Position numbers and translations under genes: made by a program
In this document: piece after piece, positions 15,778 through 24,351 of the stretch
How the letters are laid out: each line of letters begins with the position of its first letter
Position numbering within the stretch: position 1 is the first letter of the stretch
Notes under the pieces: generated by a model
Seen by the model: the letters and a program-made list of their open reading frames with translations, nothing else
Told to the model about the DNA's origin: nothing
Databases searched by the model: none
Source of the DNA: Paraburkholderia solitsugae
GTDB lineage: Bacteria; Pseudomonadota; Gammaproteobacteria; Burkholderiales; Burkholderiaceae
Length of the DNA: 64,000 bases
Direction of reading: 5' to 3'
Assembly: GCF_013177695.1 (NCBI RefSeq)
Contig: NZ_WOEY01000064.1
Coordinates: forward strand, 1-64,000

Positions 15778-18201
15778 TTAGCCTTTGTGATGCTCGTCAC
15801 GATTGCCGCCGCTCGAATGCTGCTCGGCGTGCTGCGGTTGCGGCTGGGGGTGCGGCTGTTCCGCACGCTGCGGTTGCGGTTGAGGGCGCGGCTGCTGCGC
15901 CTGCTGCGGACGTGGTTCAGGGCGCGGCTGTTGCACCTGTTGCGGACGCGGCTCGGGGCGTGGCTGCTGCACCTGTTGCGGACGCGGCTCAGGACGCGGC
16001 TGCTGGGCCTGTTGCGGCTGCGGATGATATTCCTGACGCGGCTGCTGCGCCTCCTGCACCGGTTGCGGGCGGGGCTCCTGCGGCCGTGCGTGCGCCTCAG
16101 GCGGGCGCTGCGGCTGCGCTTCCGGCTGACGCTGAGCCTGTTGCTGCTGTTCAGGACGAGCCTCCGGCTGGCGTGCCTGTTCCTGCGGGGCGCCATGTTG
16201 CTGCGCCTGCTGGGCCATCGGCGTGTGCGGCTGCGTCCATGCGGGCTCGCGACGTCCTTCCGCGCCTGCTTGCTGACCGGCTTGCGCCGGCGCGCCGTGC
16301 TGCTGCGCGTAAGCATTCGGGTTGGCGCCGTTCGCTTGCGGCGGACGCGGCACGCCATTGGACGGATGAACTGCCTCACCGGGTTGCTGATGCTCGTTGG
16401 CCATTTGCGGCGGCATGCCTGGCCGGGCTTGCGGTTCGCCGCCACGCTGCGGCTGACCGTTGACCGGCGCTTCGCCCGGCCGCTGCCCCGCCTGTTGCAT
16501 GCCGTTAGGCGCACCCGGCACTGCGCCCGGCGTCCGCCCAGTCATATGCGACTGCACGACCCGAACGTTCTGCACCGGCATGGCCGCGGGACCGCCTGCC
16601 ATATGAGCCGGCACCGAGGTTCGCACGATCGGCTCGCCCGCGCCGGGCACCCGTCCGCCGCTCTGCGCAAAACGTTGCGCGAGACTGTCGTGGTACGCCG
16701 CCGCCACGGCCGGACTGCGCGTAGCGACGACCGGACGCGCCATCACGGCGGCTGGCGGACGATAGTTCGCGTTACGCACGCCGGGTCCGAAGCTTTCCTT
16801 CACCGGCGCGATCCCCGGGCCGCCCGGATTGATCTGCGCGTTGCGCCACTGTTGCGGATCGACCTTCTGCGCGAAGCGGCCGACCGATTGGCCGTGCACG
16901 AAGGCTGTTGCCGGCACCGCGGTCACGCCGCCCGGCGCGCGATAGTTGATGTACGTGTTGTGAATGTTGGTCACATTCACATTCGTCACGTTGCGGTTGT
17001 AGTTGTTGACGACCGTCGTGTTGTTGACGCGGTTGTAGTAACTCGGGCTCCAATGATCGTGATCGCCCCAGTGCGGGTGCCACGGTTCGCCCGGGCCCAG
17101 CGGGAACCACGCGACGCCGGCGGCGACCGCGCCGCCAATCGCCAGATTCACTCCCCAGTTGATCCCGCCGCCGCCGCCCACGAAGGCAACCAGCGCGGGT
17201 GCGTAGACGGGCGGCTCGCTGACTACGACCGGTCCCGGTACCCATGCCCACGAGTCGTCGACGTAAGCCCAACGGCCGTAATGGTAGGGCGCGAAACCCC
17301 ACGGCGCGTCGTCGACCCAGGTCCAGCCCCACGGCGCTTGCCATACCCAGTGGCCGTCGTGATAAGGCGCCCAGCCGGCCGGGGTCGCGCGCGGCACCCA
17401 CACTTCACCGTACTGAGGGCTGCTTTGCCACGTACCGTTGGCGTCGAGGTCCTGATAGCCGGGGATATCGCGCGACACATAGCGCGCTGACACCGACCGG
17501 TCTTCCGCTGCATCGCGGCTTGCTGCCCATTGATCGAAGCCGTCGAGGCCAGGCGCACCGTTGTCGGCGACCTGTTGCAGGTTGGTGCCGGCAAAGCGGA
17601 TCTGCTGGCCGGCCGCGACCGGCACCTGGCCGCTGTCGCCGTACACGGTCGCGCTGCCGCTGCGCACGGTGACGGTGGTGCTGCTGCCGTCCGGCGCGAC
17701 GTCGACGCGATAGTCGCCGGGGCCGTTCAGGCCGAGCGCCACATTCGGCGTGTCGATTTCGTAGGAGGAGCCGGGCGCCATTTCGCGCACTCGCGCCGAC
17801 AACGTACCCTGCGCGACCTTCAGCTGCGCGCTGTTGTCGTCGAGATTGAGGATGTCGAGACTGGTGGACTGGCCGAGGCGCACCGCGGTCGAACCGATAT
17901 GCAGTTCGGAACGTGCGTTCTGATCGTTCCACAACTGATCGCCGGTCGTGAGCGGGCGATTGATCTGTGCGTAGGACCAGTCGGTGGCGCCGGCCGGTTC
18001 GGTGGTCACGGCGCCGGCCGTGTAGTTCAGACGCGCGACGCGCCCTGGCGGATCGGTGTTCTGCGTGGCCGCGCCCAGCGGTGCCTGTTCGGCTTCCTGT
18101 GCGACGCTGGCTTGCGCCGCGAACAGAAATGCCGCGGCGGCGATCAGCGTGTAGCCTGTCATCCGGCGTTTCGAGTGTTGGGGTGTGGTCACTGTTCTCA
18201 T
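15778..18201 (-). CDS. Exported FecR-domain/DUF6600 protein with Gln/Pro repeat tail
   Basis: This 807-residue exported protein has a signal peptide (about 1-35) and a FecR-like beta-rich domain (about 52-215). Next comes a Trp/Tyr-rich region (about 235-340) with repeated WxWxxxxPWGxxxYHYGRW-type units typical of DUF6600, then a short hydrophobic Gly-rich segment. A disordered tail (about 480-807) becomes a Gln/Pro/Arg repeat. The function of DUF6600 proteins is not established; the architecture suggests a cell-envelope protein. GGAG precedes the ATG. It stands alone, convergent to thyA. The tail repeat is nearly identical at DNA level, so copy number may vary between strains. Confidence 0.85.
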   Translation of the reverse strand: MRTVTTPQHSKRRMTGYTLIAAAAFLFAAQASVAQEAEQAPLGAATQNTDPPGRVARLNYTAGAVTTEPAGATDWSYAQINRPLTTGDQLWNDQNARSELHIGSTAVRLGQSTSLDILNLDDNSAQLKVAQGTLSARVREMAPGSSYEIDTPNVALGLNGPGDYRVDVAPDGSSTTVTVRSGSATVYGDSGQVPVAAGQQIRFAGTNLQQVADNGAPGLDGFDQWAASRDAAEDRSVSARYVSRDIPGYQDLDANGTWQSSPQYGEVWVPRATPAGWAPYHDGHWVWQAPWGWTWVDDAPWGFAPYHYGRWAYVDDSWAWVPGPVVVSEPPVYAPALVAFVGGGGGINWGVNLAIGGAVAAGVAWFPLGPGEPWHPHWGDHDHWSPSYYNRVNNTTVVNNYNRNVTNVNVTNIHNTYINYRAPGGVTAVPATAFVHGQSVGRFAQKVDPQQWRNAQINPGGPGIAPVKESFGPGVRNANYRPPAAVMARPVVATRSPAVAAAYHDSLAQRFAQSGGRVPGAGEPIVRTSVPAHMAGGPAAMPVQNVRVVQSHMTGRTPGAVPGAPNGMQQAGQRPGEAPVNGQPQRGGEPQARPGMPPQMANEHQQPGEAVHPSNGVPRPPQANGANPNAYAQQHGAPAQAGQQAGAEGRREPAWTQPHTPMAQQAQQHGAPQEQARQPEARPEQQQQAQRQPEAQPQRPPEAHARPQEPRPQPVQEAQQPRQEYHPQPQQAQQPRPEPRPQQVQQPRPEPRPQQVQQPRPEPRPQQAQQPRPQPQPQRAEQPHPQPQPQHAEQHSSGGNRDEHHKG
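15885..16010 (-). repeat. 36-bp tandem repeats encoding the Gln/Pro tail
   Basis: About three to four near-identical 36-base units encode a 12-residue period PRPEPRPQQVQQ. They are in frame, so changes in copy number would not break the protein. Confidence 0.75.
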
Positions 18202-18384
18202 GGTTTATCTCCGACGGACGCGGCATTGTGCAGCATCCGTGAGAACCACTCTACCCGTACGGTTTGTTTCAAGACCCCCACTTTTGTAAGGCCCTCTCGC
18301 GAGCCTGTAACAAAAGGTCTCGATAAGGCTTTTCGTAAGATTATTGAAAATAATGTGTAATGACATCAATCAGTTAAAGGCGTC

Positions 18385-19098
18385 TCAGGCGGCGAGGAAC
18401 GCGTCGAAATGGCGGTGGCCGGCCGGTGTGATGCGCAAGATCCGCGGCCGTTCAGTGCGCTCGACCCAGCCATGAGCCGACCACGAATCGAGCAACGCGG
18501 CGCCGAGCGCGCCGCCCAGATGCGGACGCCGCTCGCTCCAGTCGGGACAGGTGCAGGCAAAGCGGCGCCGGCGGCTCTTCTGGGCGGACATGTCGATACC
18601 CCAATCGGCAAAACGGGCGGCGCCGTCGGCGGTGGCTTCGAGGGACGAACCGTGCAGCGTCAACAGGCCGCTCCCGACCAGCCGCTCGAACACCCGCACC
18701 GACAATTCGCCGGCCATGTGGTCGTAGCAGGTGCGGGCGTAGCGCATGTCGACAGGCACGGTGCGCACCGGACGCGGCACGGCCCGTTGCGGCGCGCTGA
18801 CCTGCGCGACGTTGGCGAGCGCTTCGATCGACGCGGCGATGTCCGGTGACGCTATCCGGAAGTAGCGGTGCCGGCCGCGCACTTCGAGCGCAAGCAAGCC
18901 GCCGTCGGTCAGACGCGCCAGATGTGCGCTGGCCGCCGACGGCGAGAGCCCCGCGATCATTGTCAGTTCACCGGCCGGGCGGGCGCTGCCGTCCATCAGC
19001 GCCCACAGCATCGCGGCGCGGCCGGGGTCGGCGAGCAACGAGCCGATACGGCTCAAGCCTGGGAAATGGTTGTGTTCGTCTGCGAAGTTGGCGGGCAT
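18385..19098 (-). CDS. ArsR-type winged-helix transcriptional regulator
   Basis: This is a 237-residue DNA-binding protein. The N-terminal half (about 14-95) has the ArsR winged-helix pattern, with a recognition helix in GLSPSAASAHLARLTDGGLL and a wing in VRGRHRYFRIA. The C-terminal half has a second domain with a short Cys pair (FACTCPDW) seen in longer ArsR relatives; the ligand is unknown. GGAGACGCC precedes the ATG. The gene is leftward with no close partner, and its target may be the divergent lipoprotein or transporter genes, which is speculative. Confidence 0.85.
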   Translation of the reverse strand: MPANFADEHNHFPGLSRIGSLLADPGRAAMLWALMDGSARPAGELTMIAGLSPSAASAHLARLTDGGLLALEVRGRHRYFRIASPDIAASIEALANVAQVSAPQRAVPRPVRTVPVDMRYARTCYDHMAGELSVRVFERLVGSGLLTLHGSSLEATADGAARFADWGIDMSAQKSRRRRFACTCPDWSERRPHLGGALGAALLDSWSAHGWVERTERPRILRITPAGHRHFDAFLAA

Positions 19099-19320
19099 CG
19101 GGCGTCTCCGGTTGGTGGCGCGGGCAGGGCGCCATGCAGTCCACTGTATCGGGCTGCCGTATTCGATGTTTCAGCTTAGCGTGAATTGTCGAATGCAGCG
19201 GTTACGAAAACCCGGTGGCTGGAGCAGGCTAGTGGGTGCTTCGGTGCGTCAACGTCGCTTCTGAGCCGCGCCGGCCCGCCAGGCTAGAATTGAAGCCTGT
19301 CTTTGCGGGAACACGCTGTC

Positions 19321-19458
19321 ATGAAATTTCTTCTTGCCGCCGCTGCCGCGGTTCTGCTGTTCAGCGCGTGCGCGCAGAGCGGTTCGAGTTCGGGTGCGGG
19401 CACGGGCAGCATCTCGATGTACGGCACGATCGACGAAGGCATTACGGTTCACAAGTAA
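19321..19458 (+). CDS. Small lipoprotein (45 residues)
   Basis: This short gene encodes a signal peptide with lipobox FSAC (Cys17), a Ser/Gly linker, and a C-terminal segment SISMYGTIDEGITVHK. That segment resembles the first beta-strand of Burkholderia general porins (SSVTLYGxIDEG). The mature protein has only 29 residues. I recognise it as a type of small lipoprotein found in this genus, without a known function. It lies between the ArsR-type gene and the MFS gene, with a short upstream region. Confidence 0.75.
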   Translation: MKFLLAAAAAVLLFSACAQSGSSSGAGTGSISMYGTIDEGITVHK

Positions 19459-19593
19459 GAAGCCCGAAGGTGGCCGCTTTTTCCGGCGGGTGAGCGTGGC
19501 AATTGGCTGGAATTGATGCATCATTGTCATTCCTGCCATCACCGGTCATGTGACGATCTGGGCATCACCACTGTCGCCGTCCGAGGCCTACCG

Positions 19594-20874
19594 ATGCCGC
19601 CGTCTGTCGCTTCCTCCGCTGTTTCCTCCGCCGTTGCCTCTGTTGCCGCCAGTCAAACCGGCTCTGGCCACTCCGATCCTCACGGGCGGCGCGCCGCACG
19701 CGTGCTGGCGGTCTGCCAGGCGCTCTACACGTCATCTGTCTCGATCGATCTCACCTTGACTGGTCTGGTCGGCTATACGCTCGCCGACGATAAGGCGCTC
19801 GCGACGTTGCCGTTCTCGCTGATTACCGTCGCCGCGGCGCTGACCACGATTTTTGCGTCGTTCCTGATGGCGCGCATCGGCCGGCGCGCGGGCTTTGTAC
19901 TCGGCGCGGGCGTCGGCGCGCTGGGCGGGGCGGTCTCAGTGTGGGCGATCTTTCATCACAGCTTCTGGGCGTTCTGCACCGGCACGGCGACGGTCGGCGT
20001 GTTTCAGGCGTTCGCGCAGTACTACCGGCTGGCGGCCGCGGATGCCGTTGGGATCGAAGGAAAAAGCCGCGCGATTTCGACGGTGCTCACCGGCGGTGTG
20101 GTGGCCGCCGTTTGCGGGCCGTTGCTCGCCGCATGGAGCAAGGACTGGCTCGCGCCGGTCGCGTTCGCCGGCTCGTATGCCCTTGTCACCGGCTTCGGGC
20201 TCGCATCGATCGCGATGCTGGCGCTGCTGTATCGCGACGCCGCGCCGCTCGCGCGCGCGGCCGCGGCGCACGAACCGGCCCGGCCGCTCGGCGAAATCGC
20301 CCGGCAGCCGATCTTTGCCGCGGCGCTCGCCAACAATGCGCTCGGCTATGCCGTCATGATGTTCGTGATGACCGCGACGCCGATTGCGGCGGTCGCATGC
20401 GGCCACACGATCGGCGACGGCGCGGCGATCATTCAATGGCACCTGGTCGGCATGTTTGCGCCGTCGCTGTTTTCCGCGCGGCTGATCAGGCGCTTCGGCG
20501 TGCTGCCGGTGATCGGTGCGGGGATCGCGCTGTCGGCGTTGTGCGGTGTGGTGGCGTTGCGCTCGACCGATCTGCCGCACTTCTACGCGGCGCTCGCATG
20601 CCTGGGCGTGGGGTGGAATTTCATGTTCGTCGGTGGATCGACGCTGCTCGCGCAATCGTACCGGCCGTCCGAGCGGGCCAAGACACAGGCAACCAGCGAA
20701 TTCACGACCTTTGCGTTTTCCGCGCTGGGCTCACTGTTTGCCGGGCAACTGCTCGCGCGCTTCGGTTGGGCGACGATCAATGCAGCGATCTTTCCGCTGC
20801 TCGGGATGGCGGCGTTGGCCACGCTTGGGTACGCGTGGTCGAGTAAGCGGCAAAGTGTGGAGGGGGTTTCCTGA
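19594..20874 (+). CDS. MFS transporter
   Basis: This is a major facilitator with about 12 predicted membrane helices between residues 35 and 420. The loop after helix 2 holds the MARIGRRAG pattern of the MFS signature, and YRPSERAKTQA near the second half is typical of YbfB-like drug/metabolite exporters. I place the start at ATG 19594 (MPPSVASS), with GAGG nine bases upstream. An in-frame ATG at 19516 would add a His/Cys-rich stretch that does not look like a membrane protein start. The stop overlaps the next gene's ATG by one base, so the two form an operon with the GlxA-type regulator. The substrate is unknown. Confidence 0.88.
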   Translation: MPPSVASSAVSSAVASVAASQTGSGHSDPHGRRAARVLAVCQALYTSSVSIDLTLTGLVGYTLADDKALATLPFSLITVAAALTTIFASFLMARIGRRAGFVLGAGVGALGGAVSVWAIFHHSFWAFCTGTATVGVFQAFAQYYRLAAADAVGIEGKSRAISTVLTGGVVAAVCGPLLAAWSKDWLAPVAFAGSYALVTGFGLASIAMLALLYRDAAPLARAAAAHEPARPLGEIARQPIFAAALANNALGYAVMMFVMTATPIAAVACGHTIGDGAAIIQWHLVGMFAPSLFSARLIRRFGVLPVIGAGIALSALCGVVALRSTDLPHFYAALACLGVGWNFMFVGGSTLLAQSYRPSERAKTQATSEFTTFAFSALGSLFAGQLLARFGWATINAAIFPLLGMAALATLGYAWSSKRQSVEGVS

Positions 20875-22091
20875 TGGCTGCACGTCATATCGTTTTCGCG
20901 GTCGCGCCTGACCTCGTGCTGCTCGATGCGTGCGGACCGCTCGAGGCGTTCTGGCGCGCTGAATTGACGATGGCGGCCGCGGCTGGTGTAGCGGGCGGTT
21001 CTGCTGCTTCTGGCGTTGCCGGCGGATCGGCCGGTGTCGGCCGGGTCGGCGGCCCGGGTGGGGCGAGCGCACCAAGCTCACCAAGCGGATCAGACGGAGC
21101 AAGTGGAGCAAATGGACCAAGTGGAGCAATGGGCCCAGCCAGCACCCTTGGCACGCTTGCCGAACCGATCGCCTATCGCACGACCGTCGCGTCGATCGAC
21201 GGCGGCGTGTTGCAAACCTTCCCGGGTTTGCCGGTCGTCACGCAACGGCTCGATTCGCTCGACGATCAGCCGATCGACACGCTGATCGTCCCAGGCGTCC
21301 CGATCGACGAACACTGCACGTTGCAACCGGAACTTGTCGAGTGGATCAGGCGCCGTGCGCCGCAGGCGCGGCGCGTGTGTTCGGTTTGCACCGGCGCTTT
21401 CTATCTGGCGGCAGCCGGCCTGCTCGACGGCCGCCGCGCGACCACCCATTGGCACGCTGCGCCGGATCTCGCGCGCCGATTCCCCAATGTGCAGGTCGAC
21501 GCCGATCCGATCTTCATCCGCGACATGGGCCACGGCGAAGAAAAGCGCGTAGTCTGGACGTCAGCGGGTGTGACGGCGGGCATCGATCTGGCGTTGGCCC
21601 TGATCGAAGAAGATGTCGGCCATGCAGTCGCGATGCAGGCGGCGCGGCGGCTGGTGGTGTTCATGAAGCGGCCCGGCGGCCAGTCGCAATTCAGCGCTGC
21701 GCTGGCAGCACAGGCGTCGGCGGGTGGGCCGTTCGAGGCGCTGCATAGCTGGATGGCCGGCCATTTGCGCGACGACCTGTCAGTCGAGCGGTTGGCTGAG
21801 CGCGCGCAAATGAGTCCGCGGACTTTCGCGCGACGCTATGTCGACGAAATCGGCCGTACGCCGGCTAAGACCGTGTCGGCATTGCGTCTGGAGGCGGCGG
21901 CGCGGGCGCTGGCGGAGTCGCATCGGCCGCTCAAGCGGATTGCGCTCGATTGTGGCTTCGGCAGCGAGCAGAACTTGCGGCGCGCTTTCATGCGGCGCTT
22001 CGGCGTGTTGCCGCTCGCGTATCGGGAGCGTTTCGAGTCCGCGGTGGTGCCGCGGCGCGCGGCGGCTCCCGCGGTTGCGGAGGCGGGTTGA
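20874..22091 (+). CDS. GlxA-type AraC family regulator with a Gly/Ser-rich insertion
   Basis: This 405-residue regulator has an N-terminal DJ-1/PfpI-like amidotransferase fold (HIVFAVAPDLVLLDACGPLEAF; RRVCSVCTGAFYLAAAGLL) and a C-terminal AraC DNA-binding domain (two helix-turn-helix units, about 290-390, with IALDCGFGSEQNLRRAFMRRFG). Residues about 35-92 are an unusual Gly/Ser/Ala-rich low-complexity insertion inside the first domain, where relatives have only a short loop. It overlaps the MFS gene by one base and probably regulates it. GlxA-type proteins often sense amines or quaternary ammonium compounds; the ligand here is unknown. Confidence 0.9.
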   Translation: MAARHIVFAVAPDLVLLDACGPLEAFWRAELTMAAAAGVAGGSAASGVAGGSAGVGRVGGPGGASAPSSPSGSDGASGANGPSGAMGPASTLGTLAEPIAYRTTVASIDGGVLQTFPGLPVVTQRLDSLDDQPIDTLIVPGVPIDEHCTLQPELVEWIRRRAPQARRVCSVCTGAFYLAAAGLLDGRRATTHWHAAPDLARRFPNVQVDADPIFIRDMGHGEEKRVVWTSAGVTAGIDLALALIEEDVGHAVAMQAARRLVVFMKRPGGQSQFSAALAAQASAGGPFEALHSWMAGHLRDDLSVERLAERAQMSPRTFARRYVDEIGRTPAKTVSALRLEAAARALAESHRPLKRIALDCGFGSEQNLRRAFMRRFGVLPLAYRERFESAVVPRRAAAPAVAEAG

Positions 22092-22238
22092 GTGGGGGCG
22101 GTTAGCGAAAGCTCGACGAAAGCATAGCGGCCGTCCAAGCCGAAATTCGACGAGATAACCCCACCCGACCCGCGACGGAGTCAATATTGCGCTCGTATAA
22201 TCGCCTCCTTTAAATGCATCCGATTGACCGGAGTCAAG

Positions 22239-22745
22239 ATGAGCACCCCTGCCTTAGCACCGCTGGACCGTTCCGAAACCACCTTCCGTTTTCTCGCTGA
22301 GCCTATCTCGGTCAACTTCGGCGGCAAGGTGCATGGCGGCGCGTTGATGAAGTGGATCGACGAGACGGCGTACGCGTGCTCGGCGGTGTGGTCGGGGCGC
22401 TATTGCGTGACGGTCAGCGTGGGCAATATCCGCTTCCGCCGGCCGATCCTCGTCGGCAATCTGGTCGAACTGCGCGCGCGGGTTGTGGCGACAGGCCGTA
22501 CCAGTATGCACATCCACGTGTCGGTGCAGGCGGGCGATCCGAAGGGCGGCGAGCTGCTGCAAACCACGGACTGCCTGGTGGTGATGGTCGCCGTCAACGA
22601 GAACGGCCACCCGGTGCCGGTGCCGGCGTTCGTGCCGGAAACGGATGAGCAGAAGCGCCTCGCCAAGTACGCGATGGACGTGAAAGACGCGCTCGACGCG
22701 ATCGTCGAGCTGAAGCCGGAAGAAGTGGCGCAGGGAAAGGTTTAA
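22239..22745 (+). CDS. Acyl-CoA thioesterase, hotdog fold (YciA-like)
   Basis: This 168-residue protein belongs to the BFIT/BACH-type acyl-CoA hydrolases. The hotdog core carries NFGGKVHGGALMKWIDE, in which the Asp in WIDE is catalytic, and VGNIRFRRPILVGNLVEL. It would hydrolyse acyl-CoA to free acid and CoA in the cytoplasm. I start it at ATG 22239, with GGAG seven bases upstream. A terminator follows. It stands alone. Confidence 0.9.
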   Translation: MSTPALAPLDRSETTFRFLAEPISVNFGGKVHGGALMKWIDETAYACSAVWSGRYCVTVSVGNIRFRRPILVGNLVELRARVVATGRTSMHIHVSVQAGDPKGGELLQTTDCLVVMVAVNENGHPVPVPAFVPETDEQKRLAKYAMDVKDALDAIVELKPEEVAQGKV

Positions 22746-22827
22746 GCGGCGTCTGCTTTAGCGCCGCGCGAGGCGGCATTGGCACGCTTTGCGGGTACGT
22801 GTCGCCGTCGCTCGCAAGTGCCATGAA

Positions 22828-22866
22828 CAGGCCGCGCGATCATTGCGTCCGCGCGGCCTGCTTTTT
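22828..22866. terminator. Terminator between the thioesterase gene and fumC
   Basis: CAGGCCGCGCG and CGCGCGGCCTG form an 11-bp stem with an 11-base loop, followed by CTTTTTC, between convergent genes. Confidence 0.85.
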
Positions 22867-22934
22867 CATTTCACGTCAGGCAATCTGCAGAACTGGCCAA
22901 CCCCCGGCCAACCTCCGGCCGATCCCATCATCGA

Positions 22935-24335
22935 TCACCCGGCCGAATGCCCGACCATTTCGTTCGGCCGCACCCATTCGTCGAACTGCTGTTCGGTGAC
23001 ATAGCCGAGCGCGAGCGCTGACGCCTTCAGCGTCGTGCCTTCCTTGTGCGCTTTCTTTGCAATCTGCGCGGCCTTGTCGTAGCCGATGTGCGGATTGAGC
23101 GCCGTCACCAGCATCAGCGATTCGTTGAGCAACGTATCGATGCGCTCGCGATTCGGCTCGATACCCACCGCACAGTTGTCGTTGAAGCTGTGCGCGCCGT
23201 CGGCGAGCAACCGGATCGATTGCAGCACGTTGTGCGCGATCATCGGCCGGAACACGTTCAACTCGAAGTTGCCGCTCGCGCCGCCGATATTCACCGCGAC
23301 GTCGTTGCCGAACACCTGGGCGCACAGCATCGTCAAGGCTTCGGACTGGGTCGGATTGACCTTGCCCGGCATGATCGAGCTGCCGGGTTCGTTCTCCGGA
23401 ATCGACAGTTCGCCCAGGCCGCAACGCGGGCCGCTCGCGAGCCAGCGGATGTCGTTGGCGATCTTGTTCAGGCCCGCCGCCACCGTCTTCAACGCGCCGT
23501 GCGCGAACACCAGCGCATCGGCTGCTGCCATCACTTCGAATTTGTTGGGCGCGGAGACGAACGGCAAGCCGGTCAGTTTGCCGATCGCCGCCGCCACCTT
23601 GTCGGCGAATTGCGGATGCGCATTCAAACCGGTGCCGACCGCCGTGCCACCCTGCGCGAGTTCGTACAGATGCGGCAGTGCCGATTCCACGTGACGGATG
23701 CTTTGATCAAGTTGCGCGACGTAGCCTGAAAACTCCTGGCCGAGCGTCAGCGGCGTGGCGTCCTGCAAGTGCGTGCGGCCGATCTTGACGATGTCGGTGA
23801 AGGCTTTCGCCTTGCCGTCGAGCGTATCGCGCAGCGTCTTCAGCGCGGGCAGCAGATGCTTGACGATCGCATCGGCGGCAGCGACGTGCATGGCGGTCGG
23901 AAACACGTCGTTCGACGACTGCCCGCGATTCACGTCGTCGTTCGGATGCACCTTGCGCGCTTCGCCGCGCTCGCCGCCGAGCAGCTCGCTCGCGCGATTC
24001 GCGATCACCTCGTTGAGGTTCATATTGGTCTGCGTGCCGGAGCCGGTTTGCCAGACCGCGAGCGGAAATTCCCCGGGGTGCTTGCCGGCGATGATCTCGT
24101 CGGCCGCTTGCATGATCGCCTTCGCCTTGTTCCCGTCGAGCACACCCAGACCCTCGTTGACCTCGGCGGCGGCGCGCTTGATGACGGCCAGCGCGGTGAT
24201 CAGCTCGGGCGATTGTTTCTCGGACGAAATGCGGAAATTCTGCAGCGAGCGCTGAGTCTGCGCGCCCCATAAACGAGCGTTCGGCACGGCGATCTCACCG
24301 AACGTGTCGCGTTCCATTCGTACGTCTTCGGTCAT
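22935..24335 (-). CDS. fumC: Fumarate hydratase class II
   Basis: This iron-independent fumarase interconverts fumarate and malate in the TCA cycle. The fumarase/aspartase signature GSSIMPGKVNPTQSE is present with its catalytic Ser loop, along with the usual GSGTQTNMN and AQGGTAVGTGLN motifs. It has 466 residues, standard for FumC. GGAG lies upstream of the ATG at 24335. The gene is downstream of, and in the same direction as, the phospholipase D-like gene, with 16 bases between them. Confidence 0.96.
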   Translation of the reverse strand: MTEDVRMERDTFGEIAVPNARLWGAQTQRSLQNFRISSEKQSPELITALAVIKRAAAEVNEGLGVLDGNKAKAIMQAADEIIAGKHPGEFPLAVWQTGSGTQTNMNLNEVIANRASELLGGERGEARKVHPNDDVNRGQSSNDVFPTAMHVAAADAIVKHLLPALKTLRDTLDGKAKAFTDIVKIGRTHLQDATPLTLGQEFSGYVAQLDQSIRHVESALPHLYELAQGGTAVGTGLNAHPQFADKVAAAIGKLTGLPFVSAPNKFEVMAAADALVFAHGALKTVAAGLNKIANDIRWLASGPRCGLGELSIPENEPGSSIMPGKVNPTQSEALTMLCAQVFGNDVAVNIGGASGNFELNVFRPMIAHNVLQSIRLLADGAHSFNDNCAVGIEPNRERIDTLLNESLMLVTALNPHIGYDKAAQIAKKAHKEGTTLKASALALGYVTEQQFDEWVRPNEMVGHSAG

Positions 24336-24351
24336 GGTTCAGCTCCGCTTC

